From NCBI RefSeq assembly GCF_900120175.1, contig NZ_FQLF01000007.1:62001-126000 (forward strand): a DNA stretch of 64,000 nt. The letters are read 5' to 3'. The first letter of the stretch is position 1, and every line of letters begins with the position of its first letter. A model generated the notes under the pieces. It did not search any database and was not told the origin of the DNA. It was given only the letters and a program-made list of their open reading frames with translations. Positions 28,841 through 39,329 of this stretch are shown here, piece by piece. This DNA comes from Oceanicoccus sp. KOV_DT_Chl. GTDB lineage: Bacteria > Pseudomonadota > Gammaproteobacteria > Pseudomonadales > Dasaniaceae. A program made the position numbers and the translations under genes.

Positions 28841-31800
28841 TTACAATACTTCACCGTATTTGCTGCTTTGGGCCATATCTAGCAACTCTCTTATGGCAAC
28901 TGAGAACATAGCAAATTCGTGAGTTTCACTAGCATGCAATTCTGCCAACATTGCCCGCCATCTTTCAACTAATAAATGCTGTTGTTGCATCCACCGGTTA
29001 ATACAAGCTTCGACATTACCATCGGCTTCCATGTGCCGCATCGCACCTTCGGTTAAATTTCGCAACTGCCATTCCAAATCATCCCGATAGGATTCTCTCG
29101 CCATCGCCTGCCAAAAATTGTCTATTTTTAACTCAGCAATTAATTGCGCAAACCAATCCAGCTCCAAGCGCTCAGACAGCCCAAAAAATAATTCTGCCAC
29201 CTTCCCGGTGCTAGCACTCAATCCTTTCGACACTTCAATGATATTCAGGAACGGATGCTGTTCACGAACACTGGCAATACACTGTGCTAATTCCTCGGGC
29301 ATACCCGACTCAATACCTTGCTGATAACGACGTTCAAAATCCAGCTTTGAGTCGCCTGATAAAATATCAGCCAGTGACCGCCTTAACTGAGTGACTTCAG
29401 CTTTAAAACCTGCCACCTCCGTTGCGGGTTCTATCAACCCCCTGCGATTACGGATAAACCAGCGGCTAGCGCGACGCACCAGGCGCATCAATTCAGCCAT
29501 CAAACTCATTTGATGCTCAGAACTTATCCGGTAATCCAGCGTCTCTATCTGCTGCCAAAAAAAAGGCATATCAAAGACATCACGGGCGGTCATATACGCC
29601 CGCACAATTTCATTACTACCAACACCGGTGGACTCAGCCACCCTATCGACATAAGTAATCCCCATGTGATTAACCATGTCGTTTGCGATTTGAGTAGCGA
29701 CAATCTCTCTACGCAAACGGTGATTGTGAATAAGCCCGTTGAAATCAGCTCGTAAACGTTGCGGGAAAGCAGTCTCTACCGCAACCGCCATATAGCTATC
29801 ATCGGGTATCGACGTGGCCACCAACTCTTCTTTTAACTGTGATTTAACGTAGGAAATAAGCACAGATAACTCCGGCCGGGTTAACCCTTTCCCCATCAAC
29901 CGACGTTCATTCAATACGTCATCCTGCGGAATAAATTCCAGCTGCCGATTCAATTTACCACTCGCTTCCATCGATTGAATTAAGCGAGCATATTCACCTG
30001 ATCGTAGTAAGGCTTCCCGCTCAGCAAGGCTCAAGGCCTGCGTCTGGCGATAATTATTCTCAAGCACCAAAGAAGATATACTGTCGGTCATTTGCTCCAG
30101 TAACTCATTGCGCTGTTTATAGGTCATGTCATCACTGGCAACGACACCGTTAAGTAAAATTTTGATATTAACTTCATGATCAGAACAATCAACTCCCGCC
30201 GCATTATCGATAAAGTCGGTATTAGAACGCCCACCATGCAAACCAAATTCAATTCTTCCCAACTGGGTGACACCTAAATTACCCCCCTCACCAATGACCC
30301 TGCAGCGCAGCTCATTGCCGTTAACGCGCAGCACATCATTGGCCTTATCACCGACATCGGCTTGAGATTCAGTACTGGCTTTAACATAAGTTCCAATACC
30401 GCCATTCCACAATAAATCAATAGGCGCTTTGAGGATGGCATGAATCAATGCATTGGGAGTGAGTTTATCGGCCGTTATATCAAACCGTAGCTTCATCTCT
30501 TTAGTAACCGTTACAGACTTGGCCGCACGCTTAAAAATACCTCCGCCAGCAGAGATTAATTGCTGGTTATAATCATCCCAACTGGATCGAGGCAGATCAA
30601 ACAGCCGCTGACGCTCGACAAAACTAGCGGCCGCATCCGGGTTGGGATCGATAAAGATGTGCATATGATTGAACGCGCAAACCAATTGAATGTGGTTAGA
30701 TAGCAACATACCATTACCAAAAACATCACCGGCCATATCACCCACACCGACTACGGTAAAATCTGACTGCTGTACATTAATACCCAGCTCGCGAAAATGC
30801 CGCTGCACGGAGACCCACGCCCCCTTGGCGGTAATCCCCATTTTCTTATGGTCATAGCCTGCACTGCCACCCGAGGCAAAAGCATCCCCTAACCAAAAAC
30901 CATGTTTAAGTGAGAGTTCATTGGCAATATCAGAAAACGTTGCGGTACCTTTATCTGCAGCTACCACTAAATAAGTATCATCTTCATCTTTTCTAATCAC
31001 CTCACTCGGTGGCACAACTTTGCCGTCGACCAGATTGTCTGTTAAGTCCAGCAAGGCTTGAATAAATATCTTGTAGCAACGAATCCCTTCTTGCTGAATA
31101 GCTTCACGATCACTATCGACAGGCAATTTTTTAGGCACAAAACCACCCTTGGCCCCCATCGGTACAATCACAGCATTTTTAACTTGCTGGGCTTTGACCA
31201 ACCCTAATACTTCAGTACGAAAATCTTCTTGCCGGTCTGACCAACGCAACCCACCCCGGGCGACTTTACCGCCACGCAGGTGCACACCCTCAACCGAAGG
31301 GGAGTAAACAAATATCTCGTACATAGGTACAGGTAGCGGCATTTCAGGAATCTGCGCCGGTGCCAACTTAAAGGAAAAATAATTTTTTAATTGACCGTCC
31401 TCATTATTTTGAAAATAGTTGGTACGAAGCGTTGCATTAATTAAGGCTAGATATTGACGGATAACCCGGTCTTCACTGAGATTTTCAACCCCCTCCAGTG
31501 CATCTACGATGGCCTTATTCACAGCCACCTCCTGTTGCTGCCGCTGTTTCGCAGTCAGTTTCGACGCGACAGCGAAACGGGTATGAAATAATTTAACGAT
31601 GTTACTGCTGATACCAAAATGATTGCACAGTGTTTCGGCAATGTAATCACCACTTAGATCAAACTTAATTTGTTTCATATAACGTGCATAAGCACGTAGC
31701 ATCGCAATATCCCGCCATCCTAGCTGCGCACCAAGAATTAACTTATTAAACGCATCACTCTCGGCATCACCATGCCAAATTCGCAAAAAAGCCTGCTGAA

Positions 31801-33712
31801 ATACCTCTTGAGTTTTGGTGAAATCAAGCGTGGCGTCCAATCGATAGGTGAGTGAAAACTCATGCACCCATATCTGACGGCCGCTAGCGGGTTTAATACC
31901 ATAGGGATGCTCACTTTCCACACGCAAGCCCAAGTGCTCCAGTATTGGCATGACATCTGATAATGACAACGGCGCATCAAGATGGTACAGGCGAAAACGA
32001 ACCTTATTGTCCTGTTCTCCCAGCTTGCGATAAAAACTCATCTCGATCTGATTTATATCCTGCAAGCTGGCAATTTTATTGATATCGTCAATGGCGGCAC
32101 GAGGCACAAAATCATCACGATAGCCTGGCCCGAACGCTTTGCCGTATTCAGTAAATAACTTTGTGCCCTGCTCTTCACCAAAATCTTCAGCCAAATAATT
32201 TTTAAGATGCTCTTCCCACGACATGGTCAATTGCACCACCTCCTTTTCTAACTGTTGAATATCAACATCGATGTGAATAGCAGGGTCGACTCGCAAGACA
32301 AAATGCGTACGCGCCAACACAGACTCAGAGAAATAAGTGGTAAATTCTGCTTCCTTGGCACCAAAGACCTGACAGAGTAATGCCTCTATGGATTCACGCA
32401 AATGGGTACGATAAATATCGCGTGGGGTGTAAACCAAACAATTAACAAATTTTCGATAATTATCCCGACGTACGAACAAACGTACCTGCCGCCGCTCCTG
32501 AATTTGATTAACTGCCATCGTCGTTGTAAATAATTCATCGATAGAACTTTGAAATAATTCATCGCGGGGGAAGACATCCAATACCCGTTCCAAATCTTTA
32601 CCCGTATGGTCTTTTAAATCCAAACCGGATTGATCTAACACCGCTGCCACCTTGCCACGGATTATCGGGATTGCCGTTGGTGTCAGCGTATACACCGCCG
32701 AGGTATACATACCAAGAAAACGGTGTTTACCTATTAATCGTCCCGCCTGATCATAGCGCCGGATCATCACGTAATCGGGGTATACCGAGCGATGCACACG
32801 CGAGCGCCGTGAAGATTTCGCAAATAAAATAACTGAGGATAATACCTGCTGTGTATCTGATTGCTGTGTTAACACGCGACTAAATTCTTCTACCCCTAAT
32901 GACTGCCGCTTTCGCAATAAACCCAAAGCCGAATTCTTGACTCTTATCGCCTGTCCGGTTTCTTCATCTATCCCTAATTCCTCGTAACCCAGAAAAGTAA
33001 AATGCCCCGCGCACATCCACGCTATAAAAGCCTGAATTTCTTCTTGATCGGGGTTGTTAGAGAGCTGTGCCACTTCGCGAATGGCATCTTCAGCTCGCGC
33101 AGTCATCTCACTGAAGTCATTTACTACAATACTTACTTCAGCCAATATCGCCGCTAATACATCGGCAATATTTTTTAATTCGCGCTCATCGGTACAGCGC
33201 CCTATTTCAAAATAAAGCAGCGCCTCTTCCCCCATAGAACATCCTGCTGGTGGTTTGATCACTGAACGGGATGCAAGTAATTCCTGCAGGGTTCCATCGG
33301 CGTTGCGTACTAAAGAAAAAATAGTGCTATGAATGGTGTGAATAGTCAGGTTACGCCGGTTAAGTTCACCGCGAACAGAATCAGTTATAAACGGCATATT
33401 TCTGGTAAGTATTGCCACTACCGTATGGCTAGACTGCCAACCATGTTGCTGATAGACCGGATTAAAAACACGCACTTTGGGGCTAGTGAGCTGGTGCTGT
33501 TGAATAAATGCCCAGCTGCCAAGAGTAGCGCCGTAAATATCAGATATTTCACGGCCTTTAAAATCTATAGCGGAATACCCCGAATAACACTGCTCAGCAA
33601 ACGCACTAACCACAGCGGCAGTATCCGCCGCCAAATTATCGTTGATTTCCTCACGTAATTGGGCCAAAAGCCGATCCATGCCCTGATTTAACAATTTTGC
33701 TGCGTCCACCAT
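28841..33712 (-). CDS. gdhB: NAD-specific glutamate dehydrogenase, large form
   Basis: At about 1623 residues it has the size of the 180-kDa GDH family. ATG 33712 is used because GAGG lies nine bases upstream. The N-terminal 700 residues contain ACT-like regulatory regions (DSVRGELNRRNLTIHTIHST). The catalytic domain has GGLRWSDRQEDFRTEVLGLV, VIVPMGAKGGFVPKKLP (catalytic Lys region), VVGVGDMAGDVFGNGMLLS and VIGEGGNLGVTQLGRIEFG. It deaminates glutamate to 2-oxoglutarate and ammonium with NAD+, a catabolic role. It is divergent from the moxR operon. Confidence 0.96.
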   Translation of the reverse strand: MVDAAKLLNQGMDRLLAQLREEINDNLAADTAAVVSAFAEQCYSGYSAIDFKGREISDIYGATLGSWAFIQQHQLTSPKVRVFNPVYQQHGWQSSHTVVAILTRNMPFITDSVRGELNRRNLTIHTIHSTIFSLVRNADGTLQELLASRSVIKPPAGCSMGEEALLYFEIGRCTDERELKNIADVLAAILAEVSIVVNDFSEMTARAEDAIREVAQLSNNPDQEEIQAFIAWMCAGHFTFLGYEELGIDEETGQAIRVKNSALGLLRKRQSLGVEEFSRVLTQQSDTQQVLSSVILFAKSSRRSRVHRSVYPDYVMIRRYDQAGRLIGKHRFLGMYTSAVYTLTPTAIPIIRGKVAAVLDQSGLDLKDHTGKDLERVLDVFPRDELFQSSIDELFTTTMAVNQIQERRQVRLFVRRDNYRKFVNCLVYTPRDIYRTHLRESIEALLCQVFGAKEAEFTTYFSESVLARTHFVLRVDPAIHIDVDIQQLEKEVVQLTMSWEEHLKNYLAEDFGEEQGTKLFTEYGKAFGPGYRDDFVPRAAIDDINKIASLQDINQIEMSFYRKLGEQDNKVRFRLYHLDAPLSLSDVMPILEHLGLRVESEHPYGIKPASGRQIWVHEFSLTYRLDATLDFTKTQEVFQQAFLRIWHGDAESDAFNKLILGAQLGWRDIAMLRAYARYMKQIKFDLSGDYIAETLCNHFGISSNIVKLFHTRFAVASKLTAKQRQQQEVAVNKAIVDALEGVENLSEDRVIRQYLALINATLRTNYFQNNEDGQLKNYFSFKLAPAQIPEMPLPVPMYEIFVYSPSVEGVHLRGGKVARGGLRWSDRQEDFRTEVLGLVKAQQVKNAVIVPMGAKGGFVPKKLPVDSDREAIQQEGIRCYKIFIQALLDLTDNLVDGKVVPPSEVIRKDEDDTYLVVAADKGTATFSDIANELSLKHGFWLGDAFASGGSAGYDHKKMGITAKGAWVSVQRHFRELGINVQQSDFTVVGVGDMAGDVFGNGMLLSNHIQLVCAFNHMHIFIDPNPDAAASFVERQRLFDLPRSSWDDYNQQLISAGGGIFKRAAKSVTVTKEMKLRFDITADKLTPNALIHAILKAPIDLLWNGGIGTYVKASTESQADVGDKANDVLRVNGNELRCRVIGEGGNLGVTQLGRIEFGLHGGRSNTDFIDNAAGVDCSDHEVNIKILLNGVVASDDMTYKQRNELLEQMTDSISSLVLENNYRQTQALSLAEREALLRSGEYARLIQSMEASGKLNRQLEFIPQDDVLNERRLMGKGLTRPELSVLISYVKSQLKEELVATSIPDDSYMAVAVETAFPQRLRADFNGLIHNHRLRREIVATQIANDMVNHMGITYVDRVAESTGVGSNEIVRAYMTARDVFDMPFFWQQIETLDYRISSEHQMSLMAELMRLVRRASRWFIRNRRGLIEPATEVAGFKAEVTQLRRSLADILSGDSKLDFERRYQQGIESGMPEELAQCIASVREQHPFLNIIEVSKGLSASTGKVAELFFGLSERLELDWFAQLIAELKIDNFWQAMARESYRDDLEWQLRNLTEGAMRHMEADGNVEACINRWMQQQHLLVERWRAMLAELHASETHEFAMFSVAIRELLDMAQSSKYGEVL

Positions 33713-33903
33713 CGTTGGCCACCTCAACTTTAAATTCAGAATACTTTAAAAAAAGCTTAGTTGAAGCTACCGAATTTGTTAGAAATTTGTACAATGGCCC
33801 GCGTGCTTGGAACTTGTTTCGATATTTCTGTCAAAGTGTTCCGAAAACGCCTATAAACCCCTAACAAAACCTTTATCTCGTAATAAGAGCCAAATTGAAG
33901 CCA

Positions 33904-34868
33904 ATGAGTGAACAAAATTCCATCAACACCTTGAAAAGCTGGTTACAAAGCCAAATCATCGGTCAACATGATTTAGTCGAACGATTACTGATCGCCCTAC
34001 TTGCCGACGGTCACCTACTGGTTGAAGGCGCTCCGGGACTTGCCAAAACCAAAGCGATCAAAACACTGGCCGATGGCATCGAGGGTGATTTTCACCGTAT
34101 ACAATTCACCCCTGATTTATTACCCGGCGACGTTACCGGCACAGATATTTTCCGACCTGAAGATGGCAGCTTTCAGTTTCAGCACGGTCCAATTTTCCAT
34201 AATCTAGTGCTAGCTGATGAAATCAACCGGGCTCCTGCCAAAGTACAATCGGCTCTATTAGAAGCCATGGCCGAGCGGCAGGTCAGTGTCGGCAAAAGTA
34301 CTTATCCGCTACCTGAATTATTTTTGGTGATGGCAACCCAAAACCCGATTGAGCAGGAAGGCACCTACCCCTTGCCTGAAGCGCAACTTGACCGTTTTTT
34401 AATGCATGTACGTGTCGATTACCCTGCGGTTGAAGCTGAACGACAAATCCTGCAGCTTGTGCGTAACGAATCCATCAAAACAGCACAACCTATCGCCCCC
34501 CGGTTGCAGTAACACAAGCCACATTATTTTCTGCCAGGCAACAAATTTTAACCTTGCACACAGCCCCATCGATTGAGGAATATATCGTGCAGTTGGTCAT
34601 GGCCACTCGTAACCCAGGTAATTACAGTAACGATTTGGCAGCATGGATTGAATTTGGTGCCAGCCCGCGCGGTACGATCGCACTCGATAGTTGTTCCCGC
34701 GCCCATGCCTGGTTAAATGGTCGTGATTTTGTCAGTCCCGATGATGTCCAGGCCATTGCCGCAGATGTATTGCGCCACCGCTTGTTATTAAGTTTTGAAG
34801 CGGAAGCCAATGGCATCACTGCTGACCATGTGATTGAAGAATTACTACGGCAGGTTCCCGTTGCCTGA
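33904..34868 (+). CDS. MoxR family AAA+ ATPase, frameshifted
   Basis: Two frames form one protein of about 321 residues starting at ATG 33904. Walker A is [20 protein letters not shown], the MoxR signature [16 protein letters not shown] follows, Walker B is [12 protein letters not shown], and sensor 1 lies in [20 protein letters not shown]. The C-terminal lid ([37 protein letters not shown]) is in the next frame. The break is in the six-C run 34496-34501; one added C restores APPVAVTQA. MoxR ATPases act as chaperones with the VWA proteins encoded downstream. Confidence 0.88.
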
Positions 34869-34899
34869 TTGCCGAACATCATATTAGCGCATCGATATC

Positions 34900-35889
34900 A
34901 TGGCTGAATCTACTAATTACAACTATAAACTTGAACAGACACTGACTGGTGCCTATATCGCACTGGATGAATTAATTGGCTGTCGCTTCACTGCAAAAGA
35001 TTTAAAACTGCAACAACGGCGCAAAGCACTCAGTTTATTAGCCGGTCCCAATAAAACCAATTTTCGCGGTCGCGGCTTGGATTTTGCGGAAGTACGCGCC
35101 TATCAACCTGGCGATGATATTCGTACCATTGATTGGCGCGTTACTGCGCGCAGTGGCCAAGCCTATACCAAATTATTTGAAGAAGAGCGGGAACGCCCTT
35201 CGCTGGTAGTGGTAGATCAGCGACAAGCCATGTTTTTTGGTAGCCAAACCTGTTTTAAATCGGTCACCGCCTGTTACCTCGGCGCACTCATGGTCTGGGC
35301 AGGTTTGCAAAATAATGACCGTGTTGGTGGTTTGGTTTTTACTGATCATGCCCATCAGGAAATAAAACCAAGACGAAGTCGCCAATCCGCCTTGTCGTTG
35401 ATTCATTTAATGCAGCAATACAACCAAATGCTCAACCGGGATACCGGCCTGGATACCGAACCAGCCGTTAGTCTGGAAGAATCACTGGTAGAACTACGCC
35501 GTATCGCCAAACCCGGTAGCGCCATTTATATCATCAGCGACTTTGCCGGCTTTGACCAAGGCAATGCCGCTAAACAACTCTATCAATTGTCCCGGCACTG
35601 CGAAGTCACCGCCTTATATATTTATGACCCGCTGGAACAACAACTACCGCCGCCTGGACAATACACTGTCACCGATGGCCAGCAACGCAGCGTTATTCAT
35701 ACTGGTGGTACCCAACTTCGCCAGCGCTATGCTGACGACTTCGCGCAGCGGCAACAACAATTACAGCAGCAGTTGGGCAAGCTGGGGATTCCGATGATTG
35801 AAATCGGCACAGAGCAAGCGCCCTTGCAACGGTTGCTGCAATATTATGGCGTAGCAGGCAAACACTCTGCGGGAGGCCGCCGTGCCTGA
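34900..35889 (+). CDS. DUF58 domain protein of MoxR/Bat operon
   Basis: This 329-residue cytoplasmic protein lacks a signal peptide. It contains the DUF58 signature FRGRGLDFAEVRAYQPGDDI followed by IDWRVTARSGQAYTKLFEEE, then a VWA-like fold (SLVVVDQRQAMFFGS, AIYIISDFAGFDQ). The family always accompanies MoxR. It is second in the operon and overlaps the DUF4381 gene by 8 bp. Confidence 0.92.
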   Translation: MAESTNYNYKLEQTLTGAYIALDELIGCRFTAKDLKLQQRRKALSLLAGPNKTNFRGRGLDFAEVRAYQPGDDIRTIDWRVTARSGQAYTKLFEEERERPSLVVVDQRQAMFFGSQTCFKSVTACYLGALMVWAGLQNNDRVGGLVFTDHAHQEIKPRRSRQSALSLIHLMQQYNQMLNRDTGLDTEPAVSLEESLVELRRIAKPGSAIYIISDFAGFDQGNAAKQLYQLSRHCEVTALYIYDPLEQQLPPPGQYTVTDGQQRSVIHTGGTQLRQRYADDFAQRQQQLQQQLGKLGIPMIEIGTEQAPLQRLLQYYGVAGKHSAGGRRA

Positions 35890-36376
35890 GCAAGACCCTT
35901 TAGCCCAACTCAGAGATATTCATTTACCAGAAGCTATTAGCGCCTGGCCGCCGGCTCCTGGCTGGTGGATTTTGGCCTTGCTGCTATTAATTTTGGTGTC
36001 GCTTGCAAGTTATTTTATTTTCAAGCGTATTCAGGCCAACCGCTATCGTCGACTGGCAAAGAAACAATTGCTAGCTTTGCAGCAATACTCGCTGCAACCA
36101 CAACAATATTTACAGCAATTAAATGCCTTACTAAAACAAACCGCGATGACAGCACACTCTGTTACGGCCACCGATATTGCACAACTCAGTGGCAAACCCT
36201 GGCTAGAATTTTTGGACCAGAGCGCTAACACTGATCAGTTTCAACACGGTGCCGGTAAAGTGTTAGCCGATGGGCCTTACGCACCAACTACTGATGCCAA
36301 TCCGGAACAGCTTCAACAATTAGCACTGCGCTGGATTAAACAACACAACTTTAATAAACAGGGAGGACAAAGCTAA
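35882..36376 (+). CDS. DUF4381 membrane protein of Bat operon
   Basis: The 164-residue protein starts at GTG 35882 behind a strong ribosome site, GGAGG. One transmembrane helix (GWWILALLLLILVSLASYFI, about residues 27-46) is followed by a soluble helical part with ALKQTAMTAHSVTATDIAQ-like features and the conserved GKPWLEFLDQ. It is the usual DUF4381 partner between DUF58 and the first VWA protein. Confidence 0.88.
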   Translation: MPEQDPLAQLRDIHLPEAISAWPPAPGWWILALLLLILVSLASYFIFKRIQANRYRRLAKKQLLALQQYSLQPQQYLQQLNALLKQTAMTAHSVTATDIAQLSGKPWLEFLDQSANTDQFQHGAGKVLADGPYAPTTDANPEQLQQLALRWIKQHNFNKQGGQS

Positions 36377-36377
36377 G

Positions 36378-37422
36378 ATGTTAAGTTTTGAATTTCCCTG
36401 GATATTTTATGCGCTACCTCTGCCGGTGCTCGCATACTGGTTGTTACCTAAAGTCCAGCAACAGCAAGCTGCCGTTCGTGTCCCCTTTTATCAGCAACTG
36501 GCGGGCTTAGAGCACCAAACCAACAGTAATTTACAGCAGCGAAAACTACGCGTAGCTTCGTTGATTGTCATCTGGAGCTGCTTGGTGGCCGCCGCCTCTG
36601 GACCCAATTGGATTGGCGACCCGATTAGCCTACCCGCCAGCGGTCGCGATTTATTACTGGCTGTCGATTTATCCGGCAGTATGAAAATTGAGGACATGCA
36701 AGTTCGCGGTGAACAAGCGCCAAGAATTGTAGCGGTTAAAGCAGTACTCAACGATTTTATCGAACGGCGTAAGGCGATCGTTTAGGTCTAGTGTTATTTG
36801 GATCACAGGCCTATGTGCAAGCGCCACTTACCTTTGACCGCACCACGGTACAACGATTTTTAAAAGAATCACAAATTGGTTTTGCTGGCGAACAAAACAC
36901 CGCTATCGGTGACGCTATTGGCTTATCCGTGAAACGACTAAGGGATAGACCGGGCGACCGACATGTAATGATTTTATTAACCGACGGACAAAATAATGGT
37001 GGCGAAGTCAAACCCATCCCTGCCGCTAAATTAGCCGCCGATAATGATATTGTCATTTATACCGTGGGCGTGGGTGCTGACGAAATGGTCATGCCCGGTA
37101 TCTTTGGCAGCAGCTTTGGATCACGACGGGTAAATCCATCCGCCGATTTGGATGAAAAAACCTTAAAAGAAATTGCCACATTAACCGGCGGCCAATATTT
37201 TCGCGCCAGAAGCCCTGAACAATTGATGCAAATTTATCATCTATTGGACGAACTCGAACCAGTGGAAGATAAACAACAAACATTCCGCCACAAAAATCAT
37301 TATTTTATTGGCCTCTGGGATTAGCAATAATACTCAGCGCGCTGATTGCACTGACCTTTCTACCTTGGGTTTATTGGTTTAGCTTGTTGTCACCCAAGCA
37401 AGCAGTGGAGCCAAAAATATGA
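36378..37422 (+). CDS. batA: VWA domain membrane protein BatA, two frameshifts
   Basis: About 348 residues after repair. Transmembrane helices lie at the N-terminus (PWIFYALPLPVLAYWLLP) and near residue 60. The VWA domain has the MIDAS motif DLSGSM (about residue 98) and LLTDGQNNGGE. A break at GG 36773-36774 is repaired to RRKGDRLGLVLFGSQ. A second break at CC 37288-37289 is repaired to FRPQKSLFYWPLGLAIILSA, restoring the C-terminal helix and a stop that overlaps batB (ATGA). It is anchored in the inner membrane, facing the periplasm. Role in envelope stress is inferred from Bat homologues. Confidence 0.85.
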
Positions 37423-39329
37423 CTCTGCCATTTCTGGAACAATTTCACTTCTTACGACCACTGTGGTTGCTGGCCATCATTCCGGCTTGCATACTCGCCT
37501 ATTTTTTCTGGCAACAAAAAAGCAGCGCCGTCAATTGGCGTGGCGCCATCAGCCAACAATTGCTCTCGTATTTGGTTGATGGCGGTTCCAGCCGGATTAG
37601 CCGCTGGCCCTGGGTTATTTTATTACTGGCATGGGTCATTAGCGCTATCGCACTGGCCGGCCCAACCTGGCAAAAGTTGCCACAACCTATTCATCAACGC
37701 CAGGACGCCTTAGTCATCGTATTGGATTTATCGCTGTCGATGTTGGCTGAAGACATTAAACCGTCACGGCTGATTCGTGCTCGCCATAAAATTCTGGATA
37801 TTCTAGAACAGCGCAATGAAGGTTTAACCGCACTCATCGCCTACTCCGGTGATGCCCATATCGTTTCGCCGCTGACCGATGACAATCCCACCATTGCCAA
37901 TTTAACGCCCGCTTTGTCGCCTGGCATGATGCCGGTTTTTGGCTCAAACCCTGTGGCAGCACTGCGATTAGCCAAACAGTTATTTAAAAACGCAGGCGTC
38001 AGTACTGGACGTGTGTTGCTCATAACTGACGGCATTACTAATAATGATCTGGATGAATTGGATAACCATTTATCACAGGCGGGAATAAGATTATCAATTA
38101 TGGGCGTTGCCACTACCGACGGCGCCCCCATCCCTGCTAGCGACGGTTTTCTAAAAGATAACAGCGGCAATATTATTGTGCCGCAACTCTTACGCCAGCC
38201 ACTAGAACAACTCGCCAAGCGCAATGGCGGCCGCTATACCGATGTCAGTCTCGCTGATAATGACATCCAATTTTTATTGCCAGCAAATACTAGTGAGACG
38301 GATGAAACCACCATCTTAACCGAGCGCGAATTTGATCAATGGCATGATCGTGGTCCACTGCTGGCCATCTTGTTACTGCCAATCGCATTGTTCGCGTTTC
38401 GTCGTGGCTGGTTATTGACGCTGCCGCTCTTGCTATTACTTGACCCACAAAGCAGTGTGGCGGATGAGCAAGCAGCATCACTGCCCGAACAATTACAACA
38501 ACAATGGCAAAACTTATGGCTGCGACCAGACCAACAAGCCGCCAAAAGTCTCGCTGCAGGTGACCCCAAAACGGCCGCACAACAATTTGAAAATCCACAG
38601 TGGCAAGGAAGTGCTCTTTATCAAGCAGGAGACTTTACACAAGCAGCGAAGAGCTTTGCCAAAAACAGTAGCGCAAATGATCACTACAATCGAGGCAATG
38701 CATTAGCTAAAGCCGGTCAGTTGGATGAAGCCATTACTGCTTATGAGAAAGCCTTAGAGCAACAACCTGAAATGGAAGATGCGATTGCGAATAAAGCGCT
38801 GTTAGAACAATTAAAAGAGCAGCAAGAGCAACAACAAAAAGACCAGCAACAATCGGATGAAGATAACTCTGAGCAGGAGCAGTCAGACCAGCAGTCCGAG
38901 CAACAATCCCCCGATCAATCTTCAGAACAACAGTCTGGTGAAGATTCGGAACAACAAGATCAATCACAAGATGGCCAGCAACAAGAAGATAACTCACAAC
39001 CATCCCCTGACAGCAACAGTGACAATCAACAACAGGCTGACTCCGAATCACAATCCGCGGATGAAAAAAATGATGAGCAAGAGCAAAACAAACAGCAGCA
39101 GTCCGAGTCAACAGATAGCAAGGAACAGCAAGAAAAACAACAAGCGCAACAAGCTCAAGCTGAGCCGCAGGAATTAGATCCGGAAGAAAAACAAAAACAA
39201 CAAGCTATGGAACAGTGGTTACGGAAAATTCCCGATGACCCTTCTGGACTGTTGCGCCGTAAATTTAATTATGAATATCGCCTACGCCAACAACAGGGCG
39301 ACACTGAGAGAGATCAACCACAGTGGTAA
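37419..39329 (+). CDS. batB: VWA + TPR protein BatB/BatC fusion
   Basis: The 636-residue protein has N-terminal transmembrane helices, the VWA MIDAS DLSLSMLAED (about residue 105) and LLITDGITNND. A helix follows (LLAILLLPIALFAFRRGWLL, about 310-330), then TPR-like repeats (AKNSSANDHYNRGNALAKAG, LDEAITAYEKALEQQPEM). From about residue 465 to 610 the sequence is an extreme Gln/Glu/Ser/Asp low-complexity region. The end is the family's conserved WLRKIPDDPSGLLRRKFNYE motif. It overlaps batA by 4 bp and batD by 7 bp. Confidence 0.92.
   Translation: MTLPFLEQFHFLRPLWLLAIIPACILAYFFWQQKSSAVNWRGAISQQLLSYLVDGGSSRISRWPWVILLLAWVISAIALAGPTWQKLPQPIHQRQDALVIVLDLSLSMLAEDIKPSRLIRARHKILDILEQRNEGLTALIAYSGDAHIVSPLTDDNPTIANLTPALSPGMMPVFGSNPVAALRLAKQLFKNAGVSTGRVLLITDGITNNDLDELDNHLSQAGIRLSIMGVATTDGAPIPASDGFLKDNSGNIIVPQLLRQPLEQLAKRNGGRYTDVSLADNDIQFLLPANTSETDETTILTEREFDQWHDRGPLLAILLLPIALFAFRRGWLLTLPLLLLLDPQSSVADEQAASLPEQLQQQWQNLWLRPDQQAAKSLAAGDPKTAAQQFENPQWQGSALYQAGDFTQAAKSFAKNSSANDHYNRGNALAKAGQLDEAITAYEKALEQQPEMEDAIANKALLEQLKEQQEQQQKDQQQSDEDNSEQEQSDQQSEQQSPDQSSEQQSGEDSEQQDQSQDGQQQEDNSQPSPDSNSDNQQQADSESQSADEKNDEQEQNKQQQSESTDSKEQQEKQQAQQAQAEPQELDPEEKQKQQAMEQWLRKIPDDPSGLLRRKFNYEYRLRQQQGDTERDQPQW

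Noticed and set aside
38290-39111. Long antisense ORFs opposite batB
   Set aside because: Produced by the repetitive CAA/CAG coding tract; no plausible protein.
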